Shown: positions 24,420 to 34,890 of the stretch, in pieces
Numbering within the stretch: position 1 is the stretch's first letter
How the letters are laid out: every line of letters starts with the position of its first letter
NCBI RefSeq assembly: GCF_001039355.2
Contig: NW_019773847.1
Location: 28,963 to 92,962 of the forward strand
Direction: 5' to 3'
Source of the DNA: Lingula anatina
Lineage: Eukaryota; Brachiopoda; Lingulata; Lingulida; Lingulidae
Length of the DNA: 64,000 bases
The notes under the pieces: model-generated
Databases searched by the model: none
The model's input: only the letters and a program-made list of their open reading frames with translations
Told to the model about the DNA's origin: nothing
Program-made: the position numbers and the translations under genes

Positions 24420-24530
24420 TTCACCTAAAAGAACTTTAGTCCGAAATTTGGTCTAAATTTTCAGACCAAAATGATAGTTGACTTTGACCATGAGCTAAAT
24501 CATTAGTAAGTAGTCTGTTTGGGTGAAATA
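24420..24530. repeat. Dispersed repeat copy next to the 193-bp MITE
   Basis: It contains AGTCCGAAATTTGGTCTAAA, TCAGACCAAAATGATAGT and GAGCTAAATCATTAG, matching in order the inverted copy near 19.9k and, more weakly, the stretch near 6240. It begins within about 40 bases of the end of the 193-bp MITE. Confidence 0.5.
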
Positions 24531-25458
24531 TGAATCACAAGGAAAAATGGTTTGTTTAAAACCAGTTAGTTATTGTATCATCAAATACATAAATATGTGT
24601 TAAAATATTAAATAAACCAGCTTTTCTTTTGTTACAGTTAGAGTTGGAGCAAATTCGTTCTCTACACAGTTCCTAGCTCTGTGTAAAGGGAACTGAACTT
24701 AGTATGTACTAGTAAACAATAATCAAGTCATGAGACCTTGCTTTGAAATATCCACATTGTCTGAGCTTCAGTTGAATTTCCAGTCAAGGGATGATGGTCT
24801 GACTTAATACTAGTGTGCACTAAATCAGATCATCATTCCTTGACTGGAAACATGACTTAAGGCTACAGTGAACTGAGCTGTACACAAACCCACACACAGT
24901 AGGACAATTCTCAATACGTACACAACATGATCAAATCTTGTAAATATTTAACTTGTCAATGGGTTAACGCTAGCTTAAACATAAGAAAACAATGATGTGA
25001 ATAAAAAAATAACTGCGAGATTTGATTTTCCTGATCCTTCAGGCATTAATCTTTGGACTAAGTTACAATATAAATTGTTTTCCTAACCCTTAGCTTTCTC
25101 AATCAATAGAGTTGGGTTTAAGCTACTTTTTTCCAATATGCACCATCACAGGAAGTAAGATATTCAGCAATTGTAAGCTAATGCATGTCACGCTGTTCAG
25201 TAGCATGTGACACCTTCCATTAATCCAATGCTTTACTTTACAAAGATTACTCTCGGCTTGAATATATATATAAACCATCAAGAAAAGCAATCCCATTAAT
25301 TAATATTTATAAACAAGACTGAGCTATTTAGGTGTAGCAGGGTGGCAGTGGTGGTCCTCACAATGAACAGTATTTTTTAATGAATGATACAGACTGTTCT
25401 GATTAACTTTGAGAGATTGACAACACAACAGCTTGGCTATCACATAGGAGAATCACCT

Positions 25459-25479
25459 AAATGCCCCCCCCCCCCCCCC
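25459..25479. repeat. Poly-C tract
   Basis: A run of about 18 C within an otherwise AT-rich stretch. Similar shorter C runs occur at about 23166, 38301 and 46228. Confidence 0.85.
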
Positions 25480-26035
25480 CGCCACCTGACATTGCCAATA
25501 AACAACTTTCTCCCAAAACAGTATGTTGCAAACACAACATGTTCAGAATTAGGCAGAGAGCTTAAAACTTATATTTCAAAATCAGCTATAAGCACACACC
25601 CCCACACAACATGAGCTACGTATATATGTAGATATGTGATTATGTTATTTCAACTCAAAATTTCTTGTATCTGAAAGTCTGATATATATAGCAATAAAAC
25701 TTACCTAGCTTGTATATTTTAGACTATTTTTTCAATATATGTGTATGCCAGTAGTATGTCCAAACACAATATTGCTTGCATGTATTATGGTTTCACTTTC
25801 TATTGCCAGATTCATATAAACAAACTTAATTGTTGTACTGACAAAGGTATCATATCATTATCCATAATCTCATTCATTGTTTACACATTATTACGTACAT
25901 TATAAGTTTAATTCTCTGTATCTGCTTCCACATATTGACATATTGGATTCCCTATCATTGTAGGTAGGCGCTTATGCAAAACAAATATTTGCAATGTGAA
26001 GAATTAATTGTTGGCATGATGTTGTGTACGCGATT

Positions 26036-26115
<80 letters not shown>
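26036..26115. repeat. GT then GA microsatellite running into the gap
   Basis: A GT run (to about 26058) passes into an unbroken GA run that reaches the first N at 26116. GA resumes after the gap (26508-26521), so the missing sequence is probably at least partly GA repeat. Confidence 0.95.
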
Positions 26116-26507
26116 NNNNNNNNNNNNNNNNNNNNNNNNNNNNNNNNNNNNNNNNNNNNNNNNNNNNNNNNNNNNNNNNNNNNNNNNNNNNNNNNNNNNN
26201 NNNNNNNNNNNNNNNNNNNNNNNNNNNNNNNNNNNNNNNNNNNNNNNNNNNNNNNNNNNNNNNNNNNNNNNNNNNNNNNNNNNNNNNNNNNNNNNNNNNN
26301 NNNNNNNNNNNNNNNNNNNNNNNNNNNNNNNNNNNNNNNNNNNNNNNNNNNNNNNNNNNNNNNNNNNNNNNNNNNNNNNNNNNNNNNNNNNNNNNNNNNN
26401 NNNNNNNNNNNNNNNNNNNNNNNNNNNNNNNNNNNNNNNNNNNNNNNNNNNNNNNNNNNNNNNNNNNNNNNNNNNNNNNNNNNNNNNNNNNNNNNNNNNN
26501 NNNNNNN
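26116..26507. other. Assembly gap, 392 N
   Basis: All positions are N. Both edges are GA repeat, so the gap was probably caused by failure to read through the microsatellite. Frames drawn across it are meaningless. Confidence 1.
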
Positions 26508-26812
26508 AGAGAGAGAGAGAGATTTAACAATGTCGTACAAAACACAGATAATTCTTATATTTCGCGATCTCGCCGCAAAATCGAAACTGACCCTTCAGCA
26601 TTAAATCACATATCGTGATCAAAACCATCTTCACAGCCGTCACAACACACAACAAAGAGGGGTCATATGTCACCTCTCAGAAGGACCAACGCCATTCAGC
26701 TACATTCAAATCACAGATAATAACAATGCTGAGAATAAGAAGGCATAACAGGTCCGATCGACTGCGCCGGAGATCAATAAATCAGATTTTCTTAACAAAA
26801 CAAAATTCTTAC

Positions 26813-26890
26813 CTCAGCTTCCATGCTGTTATTGTAGCGGATATCCTTTCGTACTCCAAATAAAGGAGAGCTCGTATACCGGAAGATGAC
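26813..26890 (-). promoter_or_regulatory. Probable first exon and promoter of the RASSF-like gene
   Basis: On the minus strand a sequence ending ATGGAAGCTGAG is followed by a good donor (GTAAGAAT). If joined to the acceptor at 18258, the ATG here gives only a 9-codon upstream frame that stops, so the exon would be leader. An ETS-type CCGGAAG lies at 26879-26885 and an AP-1 type TGACTCA at 26887-26893, close to where transcription would begin, and the flank to 27000 is GC-richer than its surroundings. The pairing with the RASSF-like exon is inferred from strand and splice signals only. Confidence 0.4.
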
Positions 26891-29460
26891 TCAGACAGGC
26901 GGACGTGTTAAAAATGAAATAACTGCCGTAGGGTGGTTACGCTCTCGCTGGACGTGGTGGACGGAGAAACGCTCGGCCTGCGTGTTATCTCGTTTCATAT
27001 GCGTTCAAAAGAGTGAAACTATGCGAAATATACACATTTATCTTTCACTGACAATAAGAAGAAAAAAAAAACTTTTCTCTGAAATGGTTAGTTTTTGAGT
27101 TCCGCCAATGCAAGGATCAAGTTTTTTGAGTGAATAACCAATATATTAGCAGATCGGGGTGGGACGATATGGCATGCAACCCCAAAATACGCCCTTAAGA
27201 AAAATATTTTTACTCCTAAACGGGCTCTAACCACAAAATCTGCAGCACAAAACTGTACGCGCGATTGCTGTGATTTTTTTGAGTAATGTATCTAGACCTA
27301 CTCCCTCAATGTCTTTGCTGCTTTTAAATTTGACTTTTTATACTATCTGTTTCCTTAAATCCTCACGCTTTTCTTATTATTCATTTTTATTCATTTAATA
27401 ATTGGAAACAGATATTTTTTCTTTTATAACTTAAAAAATAAAGAAAAAAAGATCAATTTCCTTAACGTTCCTGTGAGACATTGCCTTTTTTTAAATTTAA
27501 AGTCCACCCAAGATGCGTCATCATAAATTGCTCAAATACAGATCGTGGAAATTACCTGGTAAATGCGTACCTATTTTATTATCCTTTGAAAAGGATACTT
27601 GAAAAATCGTGGCAATAAGTAAAATTAATTAATTAATTAATTAATTAAATTTAAAAAATCAATAAATGCAAAAATGGAAATTTTGAACAGGGTAGATTAT
27701 TGGATTTTCGTACAAAGGATGCAGCATACATGATAATGATAGTAACAAAAATGAACTTTATTTATTGCAACTTCCGTCGGTTGGATGAGTACGGTGTCTG
27801 AGTTGAGTTAAAAGCTGGTTTCACAAATCATTTTCGGTCTTATTTTTTACCTTTGTAGCAAAATCGTTTAACACCGCTCATGGAATGGAAAAAAATCGCT
27901 GTAAAAGAGGACAAAGGTCACATTTTAACTTGCCAGGTGTGTTTTTCTATTCAACTTCGACAGTAACTGACTGACCCGTCACCAGTTTTTACTATAATAA
28001 CTGCAAACTTCCACAGACAACTACCCGTTTTTATTTTTTGTGAGACAATGTGGTACTGTTATTTTTCTACTACATTTACCTAGCACCCCGCACACAGCGT
28101 ATGATGTTCGAGGTTTCCATCGGATTAACTCGCATATACACTGTGCCACGCGTAGGGCGTCTTTTTCCAAACGTATGGCAGAGACTTTCACCTTTTCACA
28201 TTTAATGCATATATAATTTAATCTCACATCAAAAGGTATACTACAGCGATAACTGATATGCACAAAATATTCAATTTTGTTTAGAGAAAATTGAATAGAC
28301 ATTTTACGTTAATGGTATAAAAGCCTCCTGGGAATGTGGCCTCAACTATGGAAAAGCTTTGTTTTGGGAAAACTTTCCGTAGTTCCTGTTTCATTATTAA
28401 CTACATTATTAAGTATTACATCATTGATTGAAAGCCAAAAAGGAAAAACAAAGCAAAAACACCCCATCTATCTTGGTTGCCATATTCCCTCAATACGTGC
28501 CGAGTATTCCTTTGCTGCGAAGCAATATGTACGGTGGATAATGTTCGAGGTTTCCATTTGTATTACTTTCTGCATAAAACATACTATTAATTGAAATAAT
28601 TCGGATTTGATTATAGGGAAAAAATTAGCTTTGATTAAGTGCCAGAACTATGTTTTCCAGAATGACAACTTGGAGAAGGACCGTAACATGGATGACAGAT
28701 AGTTAAAATTAGTAATCCTCAATGGGTTTGCGTTTGGGTTAATTGCGCTTGCAGAATTATATTAAAAAGCATTCTTCTTTTCAATGGAGATGTGTGAGAT
28801 GTGTGAAAGAATTTTTACATAACATCTTTAACTGAACGCAAAGTGGCAGTTTGTAAAAGTGCAACTCTTTTACACGCAGCACCGTGGCTTAATTCTGAGC
28901 AGTTTCTCTTTTTTTATCTCACGTAACAAAAAACTTCTTGACACAAGGGGTGGGGTTGTAAAAATGATGTTACATGGATAACATGAAAAGCCACCAACAT
29001 GAGAACGCTTCCACGTCTTTCACAGATTTAAGAAACCAGAGAAACACCAGCTCAAAATTACTATGGACATTTACCCCCTTTTTATTGAAGAATTTCCAAA
29101 ATATACAAGTAAACTGTGACTCGAAACCTATACCCTGTATACGTCAAGTGAATGTTACACGTATCCGTGGCTTCCATCTTGAAGCTGTCAGCAATGACGC
29201 AACAGTCTTCAGGATATAGACATTGTGATATTACATGTACGAATAAAAATCAGAATGATGATGATAAAGGAAATGAATGTCTGTATGCTTGTTTTAGGAT
29301 GCGGATTCGTTGGTTTAACCAAAGCAAATAACAACAGACAGAAAATTAGAGGAAGCGTACATGCCCAAAGTCTGTCTGGGTTTTTCTTTGTACTTTTAAT
29401 TTGGGATGAAAACGATCCTGCTGAAAAAAGATTACGTGGAACTGAATTTTGAGACGTTCG

Positions 29461-29497
29461 TCTCTCTCTCTCTCTCTCTCTCATACCCTACACACAT

Positions 29498-29529
<32 letters not shown>
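29461..29529. repeat. CT and CA microsatellites
   Basis: A TC run (about 29461-29482) is followed after a short spacer by a CA run (about 29499-29529). Frames translating this as Ser-Leu or Thr-His are spurious. Confidence 0.9.
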
Positions 29530-29532
<3 letters not shown>

Positions 29533-30029
29533 CACGCACGGACACTCACATTCATAAAAGCACTGGCACAATCAATGAGCGTGATAAGGTACATGAGACC
29601 TTATTGCGGACACACTAATGCCTTGTGTATTCACTCGCAACGCACTCGGGTTATATTGCCGAAATTTACCTTCTGGCCATTATATTTTTAGAAAAGTAGT
29701 GTGTATTCCTTTACAAATGTACCTTTTTGAGCTGAGTAGATGAAGGACTCATTTCCCGTCGCCAATACAGTTTGGTTGTTTTTTCTTGTTTGATGTACGC
29801 AAACAAAAATGAAAATTAATTTGAAATCGAAAGTAAAACTGCAGTTCAAATCGACGATGTACTAATTTGTATTTTGAAAGTTCTGGCTATGTCTTTTGCA
29901 CATCATTAAGTAGAAAAAAGTGATTTTAGAAAAAAAAGACCTTTATTAGGGTCGATCTTAGAAATTAACAATTTGACATGCACAGGAAACTCAAGTCAAG
30001 TACCTCAAGGAAACACAGAATAAACAGTG

Positions 30030-30063
<34 letters not shown>
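30030..30063. repeat. Poly-A tract, about 34 bp
   Basis: A homopolymer run followed directly by GCGCGTGAC. No retroposed body could be recognised upstream. Confidence 0.85.
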
Positions 30064-30064
<1 letters not shown>

Positions 30065-31431
30065 CGCGTGACAAGAAGGCTTACAAGTCTCGGGTTTAAC
30101 TTGTTCTTTGACAGGTTTTAGGTCTTAAACTCAATTCTGGCAGAGGAAGCGCTGGGCGAGGCAGAGCCCGCCTGTTAGCTTTATTGTAATAACCTGGGAT
30201 AAAATTAAACACGCGCGTGTCCAGTTTTTGAAATGAATTTGTCACGTAAAGGACATTATCTTACGGCTAGTGGGTTATAATGCGTCTGTTAGGAAAACAA
30301 TATTTCCTGAATGTGTGTATGAACCATATGATCCAGTCAACGTCTGATACGTCCTACATGAGACATAAAACCATGACGTTCACACTAGATTATGATAGTT
30401 CCACCCGAATCGATCTACATTAGGTTGGCCTCGTTTCAGCTCACTTAGCTAAAGTACAGTGTATTTATTGTGATCTAGATGTTGCGACTCCCACGAAGCG
30501 CAAAACGCTTAATGTGAATCCCTTAGAGTCTGTACAATATCCAATGTACACGTCGGTTAGACCACAAGAGACGTACGCGCTGTACAATAACTAGGATCGA
30601 TTCGAAATCGAACTTTCTGAGCATGGTGTGAATTGGCCTTAAATTTGCATCTCGACTTAATCATATATTTCTAAAACCAGAAAAGGTGCATTGCACAACC
30701 GTCAGAGAAAATGAAATGTTTTACGCGGATTGTCGTCATAACGCACATAAAAAAGTTCCGTGGTTTCTTTCAATCATGGCGAAGTGATGAAATCATAAGC
30801 AATAACCACAATGCCAAAAATCACAAAATTCGAGACTTCCAGAAAGCGATAATTTATTATTGCCGGTGATGAAGTCGAACAGTTTTAATAAATGTGCCAC
30901 ACTCCTCAATTAATAATACCCGTCGTTTCTTCTTAAACACTTCTTCACACGTGTGCCATGTCAACCCGTCTCAGGCAATGCTCATAAAATTTGGAACAGC
31001 CAGCGTATGTTTTGCGTTTTCGTGGCAAACCTAATATTCGGTTAGACGTTTAGGCGGCATAAAATTGGACCCTTTGAGATATATTAGGTTGATTGTCCCC
31101 GGTCCTCTTCCGATTAAGATTTCGGTTCAGCTGACAAATTGGTTTTTATTAGATAATTAAATATAATGTTCTCTATAATCTTAGTGGTATACCCCAAGAC
31201 TTTGTATGTAACCATGCATAACCCGTTTTCCCCACTCCCCACGTAGGTCACCGCAGACTAATACTTCCTCATACTTAAGAGACTGATGTTTCAGACACTT
31301 GAGCGTTTATTGTTAAAGTGGCGAACTCCACAAAACTGGCTTCCTGTAAAAATCAACCTGTGATCGACGATAATTTGATTGAAGCGACTCAGATTAACAG
31401 TACCGGACGCTCCTGTGGCGGAGGCCACGCC

Positions 31432-31545
31432 TACGTCAAATAAGGGATTCCCCATCCGCGTTGTACTGCGTCTCGCCTTACCTCGCGTGTCCTACTGAGC
31501 GTTGCTATATTTAGCCGCCATGACTCAAGGCGCTGCTCTATAAAA
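31432..31545 (+). promoter_or_regulatory. Core promoter of the prohormone gene (CRE-like site and TATA box)
   Basis: A TATAAAA box lies at 31539-31545, which predicts a transcription start near 31570. A TACGTCA motif (TGACGTA on the other strand, CRE-like) lies at 31432-31438, next to a GC-rich CCACGCC box. CRE-type sites are common in promoters of neuroendocrine peptide genes. The donor at 31773 and the acceptor before the start codon make this the most complete promoter-to-poly(A) unit in the window. Confidence 0.6.
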
Positions 31546-31569
31546 TTCTCCCCTCTTTCTTCAAGTCGC

Positions 31570-31773
31570 CAGATTAAATCTTAAGAACCTACAAGGGTAT
31601 TACATTAGGTACGACTTTAAGCCGGTATCTATTTGGAACACGTTTTAATTCCTGGAGGTGACTTCTAGTTTGAAGATATTCAAGAGCGAGACAGCAACAA
31701 GAAAGCACTGAATTTGAGAGAACAACTTGGAAAGATATTACCCGATAGAAAAAATCAAGAAACATAAAGCAAG
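31570..31773 (+). other. Non-coding first exon of the prohormone gene
   Basis: It begins about 25-30 bases after the TATA box and ends at a donor AAG|GTGAGAC (exon end 31773). The next exon begins at 32470, right after TCCTTACAG and two bases before the start codon. The exon has no long frame. Start position is estimated from the TATA box; the end is read from the splice site. Confidence 0.55.
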
Positions 31774-32294
31774 GTGAGACCTTTTTTTCCCTGAGACTTA
31801 AGATAACTTGCCGCTTCTCTCCAGCAGCGGGCAAACTGCCACGTGTTGTAGCACCGCGCGTTTGTATCGTAGATTACATAAATGTCGCATTCGCACGTTT
31901 CTAGTGTTTTACAATGGTTGCTGAAGACACTGACCCTGTGGCTAATGTTTCCAGTTAACACAATTTTCTAGTCGAACTAAAACATCAGGCCTCATACTGC
32001 TCCATTAGCACAACACATAGTGGAGGAAATGGACAATTACACTTATCTTAATTTCCGAATTGCGATTAAAACTTCGCATAAAATATTTTAGGAATGCACG
32101 TAATGGCCCATAACGAGCAAATCACGGAGTCAATAATCGGTCACTATACATGATTTGATTTTTTTCCAAAATGACCAGCTACAATTTAACCTTGGGATCT
32201 GTCAATCAAATTTTCCTAGCGTTCTGGGATGGGCTTAACGGTGAGCATGCGGTCTCGTTTAAACACACAGGGAGAGAAGTGGAAAATATCTGTA

Positions 32295-32318
32295 TTTTTT
32301 TTTTTTTTTTTTTTTTTT
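32295..32318. repeat. Poly-T tract in intron 1 of the prohormone gene
   Basis: A run of about 24 T, some 150 bases before the acceptor of the signal-peptide exon. It appears to be simple sequence. Confidence 0.8.
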
Positions 32319-32471
32319 GCTTGGTGAAATAACTTCGTGGTATAAAACGTGTTCTTTCAGCCAAACGCGCTCATTTCTGCTTCGCTTACAGCAAGAGAAG
32401 TGACGCCTTGGCTGGTGTACGTGTATTATGTTCATTGTTTTACTGAGTTGTAAATTTGTCTCCTTACAGAT

Positions 32472-34008
32472 ATGGTGATTTTTGGAGATACTTGGATCAT
32501 TCTTAGCGTGCTGGTTGTACTGTGTTTTCATCTCTGCACAGCAGCTCCAACGTTAACGCTGGGAGAAGTTTTAGGTAAGTTACTTTCACACGATTCTGCA
32601 ACGACTAGTGTGTTATTGAAGTCTTAAATTCATTTTTTTCTCGTTTGTTACCCTTAACATATCAACTGTAAGCGTAAATAGTTTAGTATTATACTTTATC
32701 CTAACGTCAAACATTGAGCTCAGTCATAGTACAAATTGCAGGGGCTTTGTAAGGATTAGAAAATATAGCAGCACATGAGAGAAACTTAAAATTTATTATG
32801 AACAGTTGAAATGAAATGTGTTAAAAAGCTATGTATAAAAGTCAAGTGGTTGAATCTTAGAACTTTTTTTAACGAACGAAGTCCGCTATATTCTACATTT
32901 ATGAAATTAAAACAAAGCATAAGTTTTCGTTGAGATCTCAAATATTAAATTTCCATACAAATTAATTGAAAAGAGTGAAAAAAAAGTACACAATCAAGCA
33001 GAAGACAACTTATCCAAGGCTAGGTTCTATTTATATACCAAACAGTCATCTTTGCTATATGTAACAAAAAGATCACCAACAGTAATAAATCTTCATTTTA
33101 TTCATCTTAGCCGTCACTCCTGCGTCTGTTTGAACTTAAAGTGAGACTTACACGCGACTGTATTTCTGGTAGCCGGCTCTTAATGCTAAAAATAAATACT
33201 TAACAGTGGTTAAATTTGTCATTTTCTTTTATTCTCAGGTGATGGCCAGGAGAGCGGTGTCATTGTCAGAGAATACCGCATGAAGAGAGCGGCGTGGGAT
33301 GGTCTTTACTTCTTCCCTGAGGACTTATTACCCAACGATTACAATCGAGACCGCGTTAGCAGCGACGACGGTCGGGCCAACCGCGAGAAGAGAGAAGTGG
33401 ACGGTGACGCCGTAGAAGTGACCGATCCTCACGTTGTATCGGTTGTTAAAAGAAAAACGCGTCCCAACAGCGCTTCTCGCATTGACCCTGGTGTAATTCA
33501 AGTGTTTACAAGGAGCACTGAATCCCCAAAGTTTACCAAGGACAGCAGTATAGACCCCGCTGTAATACAGGTCCTACGAAAAAGAGACATCCCAGACGAT
33601 GATTCAAATATTGACCCCGAAGTGATTCAAATATTTAAAAGAAGCACTGGTGCTCTTTCTAAATATTTCTCCCGTCTTCGCCCCATAGATCCTCACGTGA
33701 TTTTAATCCCAAGCAAAAGGTTCAGAATGTCCAGAATGAATCTGGGAGATGAAGGACTAAAATCTAAAAAGAAATCGGCCATAATGAGTCGTCTGGCCGC
33801 CATCGACCCCGACGTTATCCGCGTGAGGCGGGCCGCCAAGCCCGAGAAGGACGGTTTGTTCCACGCCGAGGGATGGGAGAACTGGGGATTCGTACCACAC
33901 GAAGAGAAGACGCATGGAAACTCACGACAACGACGGGCGACGGAAAATTCCGAGGACGAACAAGACGGACTTTTTCATCCGATTGGATGGGAGCGTGTGC
34001 CATTTTAA
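32472..34008 (+). CDS. Secreted multi-peptide prohormone with six IDPxVI-type repeats, 290 aa
   Basis: Two coding exons, 32472-32574 and 33239-34008, join in phase 1 (GTAAGT donor, TTCTCAG acceptor). The product is 290 residues. Residues 1-24 are a signal peptide (hydrophobic core IILSVLVVLCF, likely cut after CTA). The rest is studded with mono- and dibasic sites. Six related peptides end at such sites: TDPHVVSVV-KR (96-106), IDPGVIQVFTR (116-126), IDPAVIQVL-RKR (139-150), IDPEVIQIF-KR (159-169), IDPHVILIPS-KR (184-195) and IDPDVIRV-RR (223-232). A second family starts DGL: 55-67, 239-252 and the C-terminal DGLFHPIGWERVPF (277-290). No Gly precedes a cleavage site in the main repeats, so amidation is not expected; the chain has no obvious disulfide core. 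Architecture is that of a neuropeptide or peptide-hormone precursor processed in the regulated secretory pathway. I do not recognise the peptide family. Confidence 0.85.
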
Positions 34009-34890
34009 ATGATAAGTTATTAGTATTATTTTTAAGAAATAGAATAGGAGGCAGATTAAGTAGAAGAAAAGTATTAGTCGAAGTAGTAGAGTTAGAGGTA
34101 CATGTAGAAACAGTTTTAGAAATCTTAATATAACGCATGAGTAATTCCTTCCAAAAACGAATTCATAAAATCAGGGAACTGACGATGTGTAGGGATATCA
34201 AACAATTCTAATATTCCGTATTTATTAAAAAATACGGTGTTGTTTTCAAACCAACAATCGAATAGGAATCTCTTATCCGACTAAATCTGCGGAATATCTT
34301 TTGGCAGTACGACGAGTCTCGGCCGGGCCTCTCAAAAATGTGGACATGCACGGAAGCTCTGTTAAATCATACCCAATTTATGTCTCTCTCCGTGCATGGA
34401 AACATGGGCTTCCGTGAGCCAAGTTTTATGTTTCCGCAATTCATTTATTTTTTGTCAGTTGTCCTTACGATCCATTGGAGTTAAGGCTAGCGTTTGTGAC
34501 AGGAGATTACTCATATACAGTGCTGTAATGTATAATATTCATAAGTGTATCCATTTAATTTATTGCAACGGTTTTTTATTTAAGTTATTGTAATTGACGT
34601 AATTTATTGTGAAAATTTCACGTCTTCGTCCAACATGTGTGGTATTTATTAATATTTTATTCATACTCTCTTAACTTATTCGTCTTTAAGACAATTCTTA
34701 TTTAACGTGGTTGTGACGTGTTTATTATATACTTTTTTTTGTTGTTAAAAACAACAAATTTTGACTGTGATATTGCCTACGAGAGAGACCTCCTCCAAGA
34801 GACAAGTCTCCTAATAGGAAGTGAACTGTGATGATTTTTTTTTGTAATTGAATACGTACAGTATTCGAAATAAAATGTTCTGTTTAAAAA
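34009..34890 (+). other. 3' UTR of the prohormone gene
   Basis: The sequence after the stop is AT-rich without further coding. AATAAA at 34869-34874, followed by a T/G-rich stretch, is the probable poly(A) signal. It predicts an 860-880 base 3' untranslated region. Confidence 0.55.

Larger units (their letters stand above)
18258..26812 (-). other. Large intron in the 5' region of the RASSF-like gene (inferred)
   Basis: This interval links the acceptor at 18258 to a good donor (GAG|GTAAGA) at 26813/26812. It has no supported coding region. It holds several small repeat elements, described separately, microsatellites and the sequencing gap. If the upstream exon is wrong, the interval is simply intergenic. 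Confidence 0.45.
26891..31538. other. Intergenic, no gene seen
   Basis: Between the putative RASSF promoter and the prohormone promoter I see no supported coding region. The stretch includes an AATT simple repeat (about 27624-27648), CT/CA microsatellites (29461-29529), a poly-A tract (30030-30063) and an isolated TATAAAA at about 28317 without a convincing transcript behind it. GC content rises toward 31.5k. Confidence 0.5.

Noticed and set aside
26024-26604. Frames of 170-196 codons on both strands
   Set aside because: They cross the N gap and GA microsatellite; the codons are unknown or repeat.
28298-28594. TATAAAA at about 28317 followed by an 86-codon frame at 28334
   Set aside because: The frame starts only about 12 bases after the TATA box, upstream of any expected transcription start, and the product has no recognisable feature.
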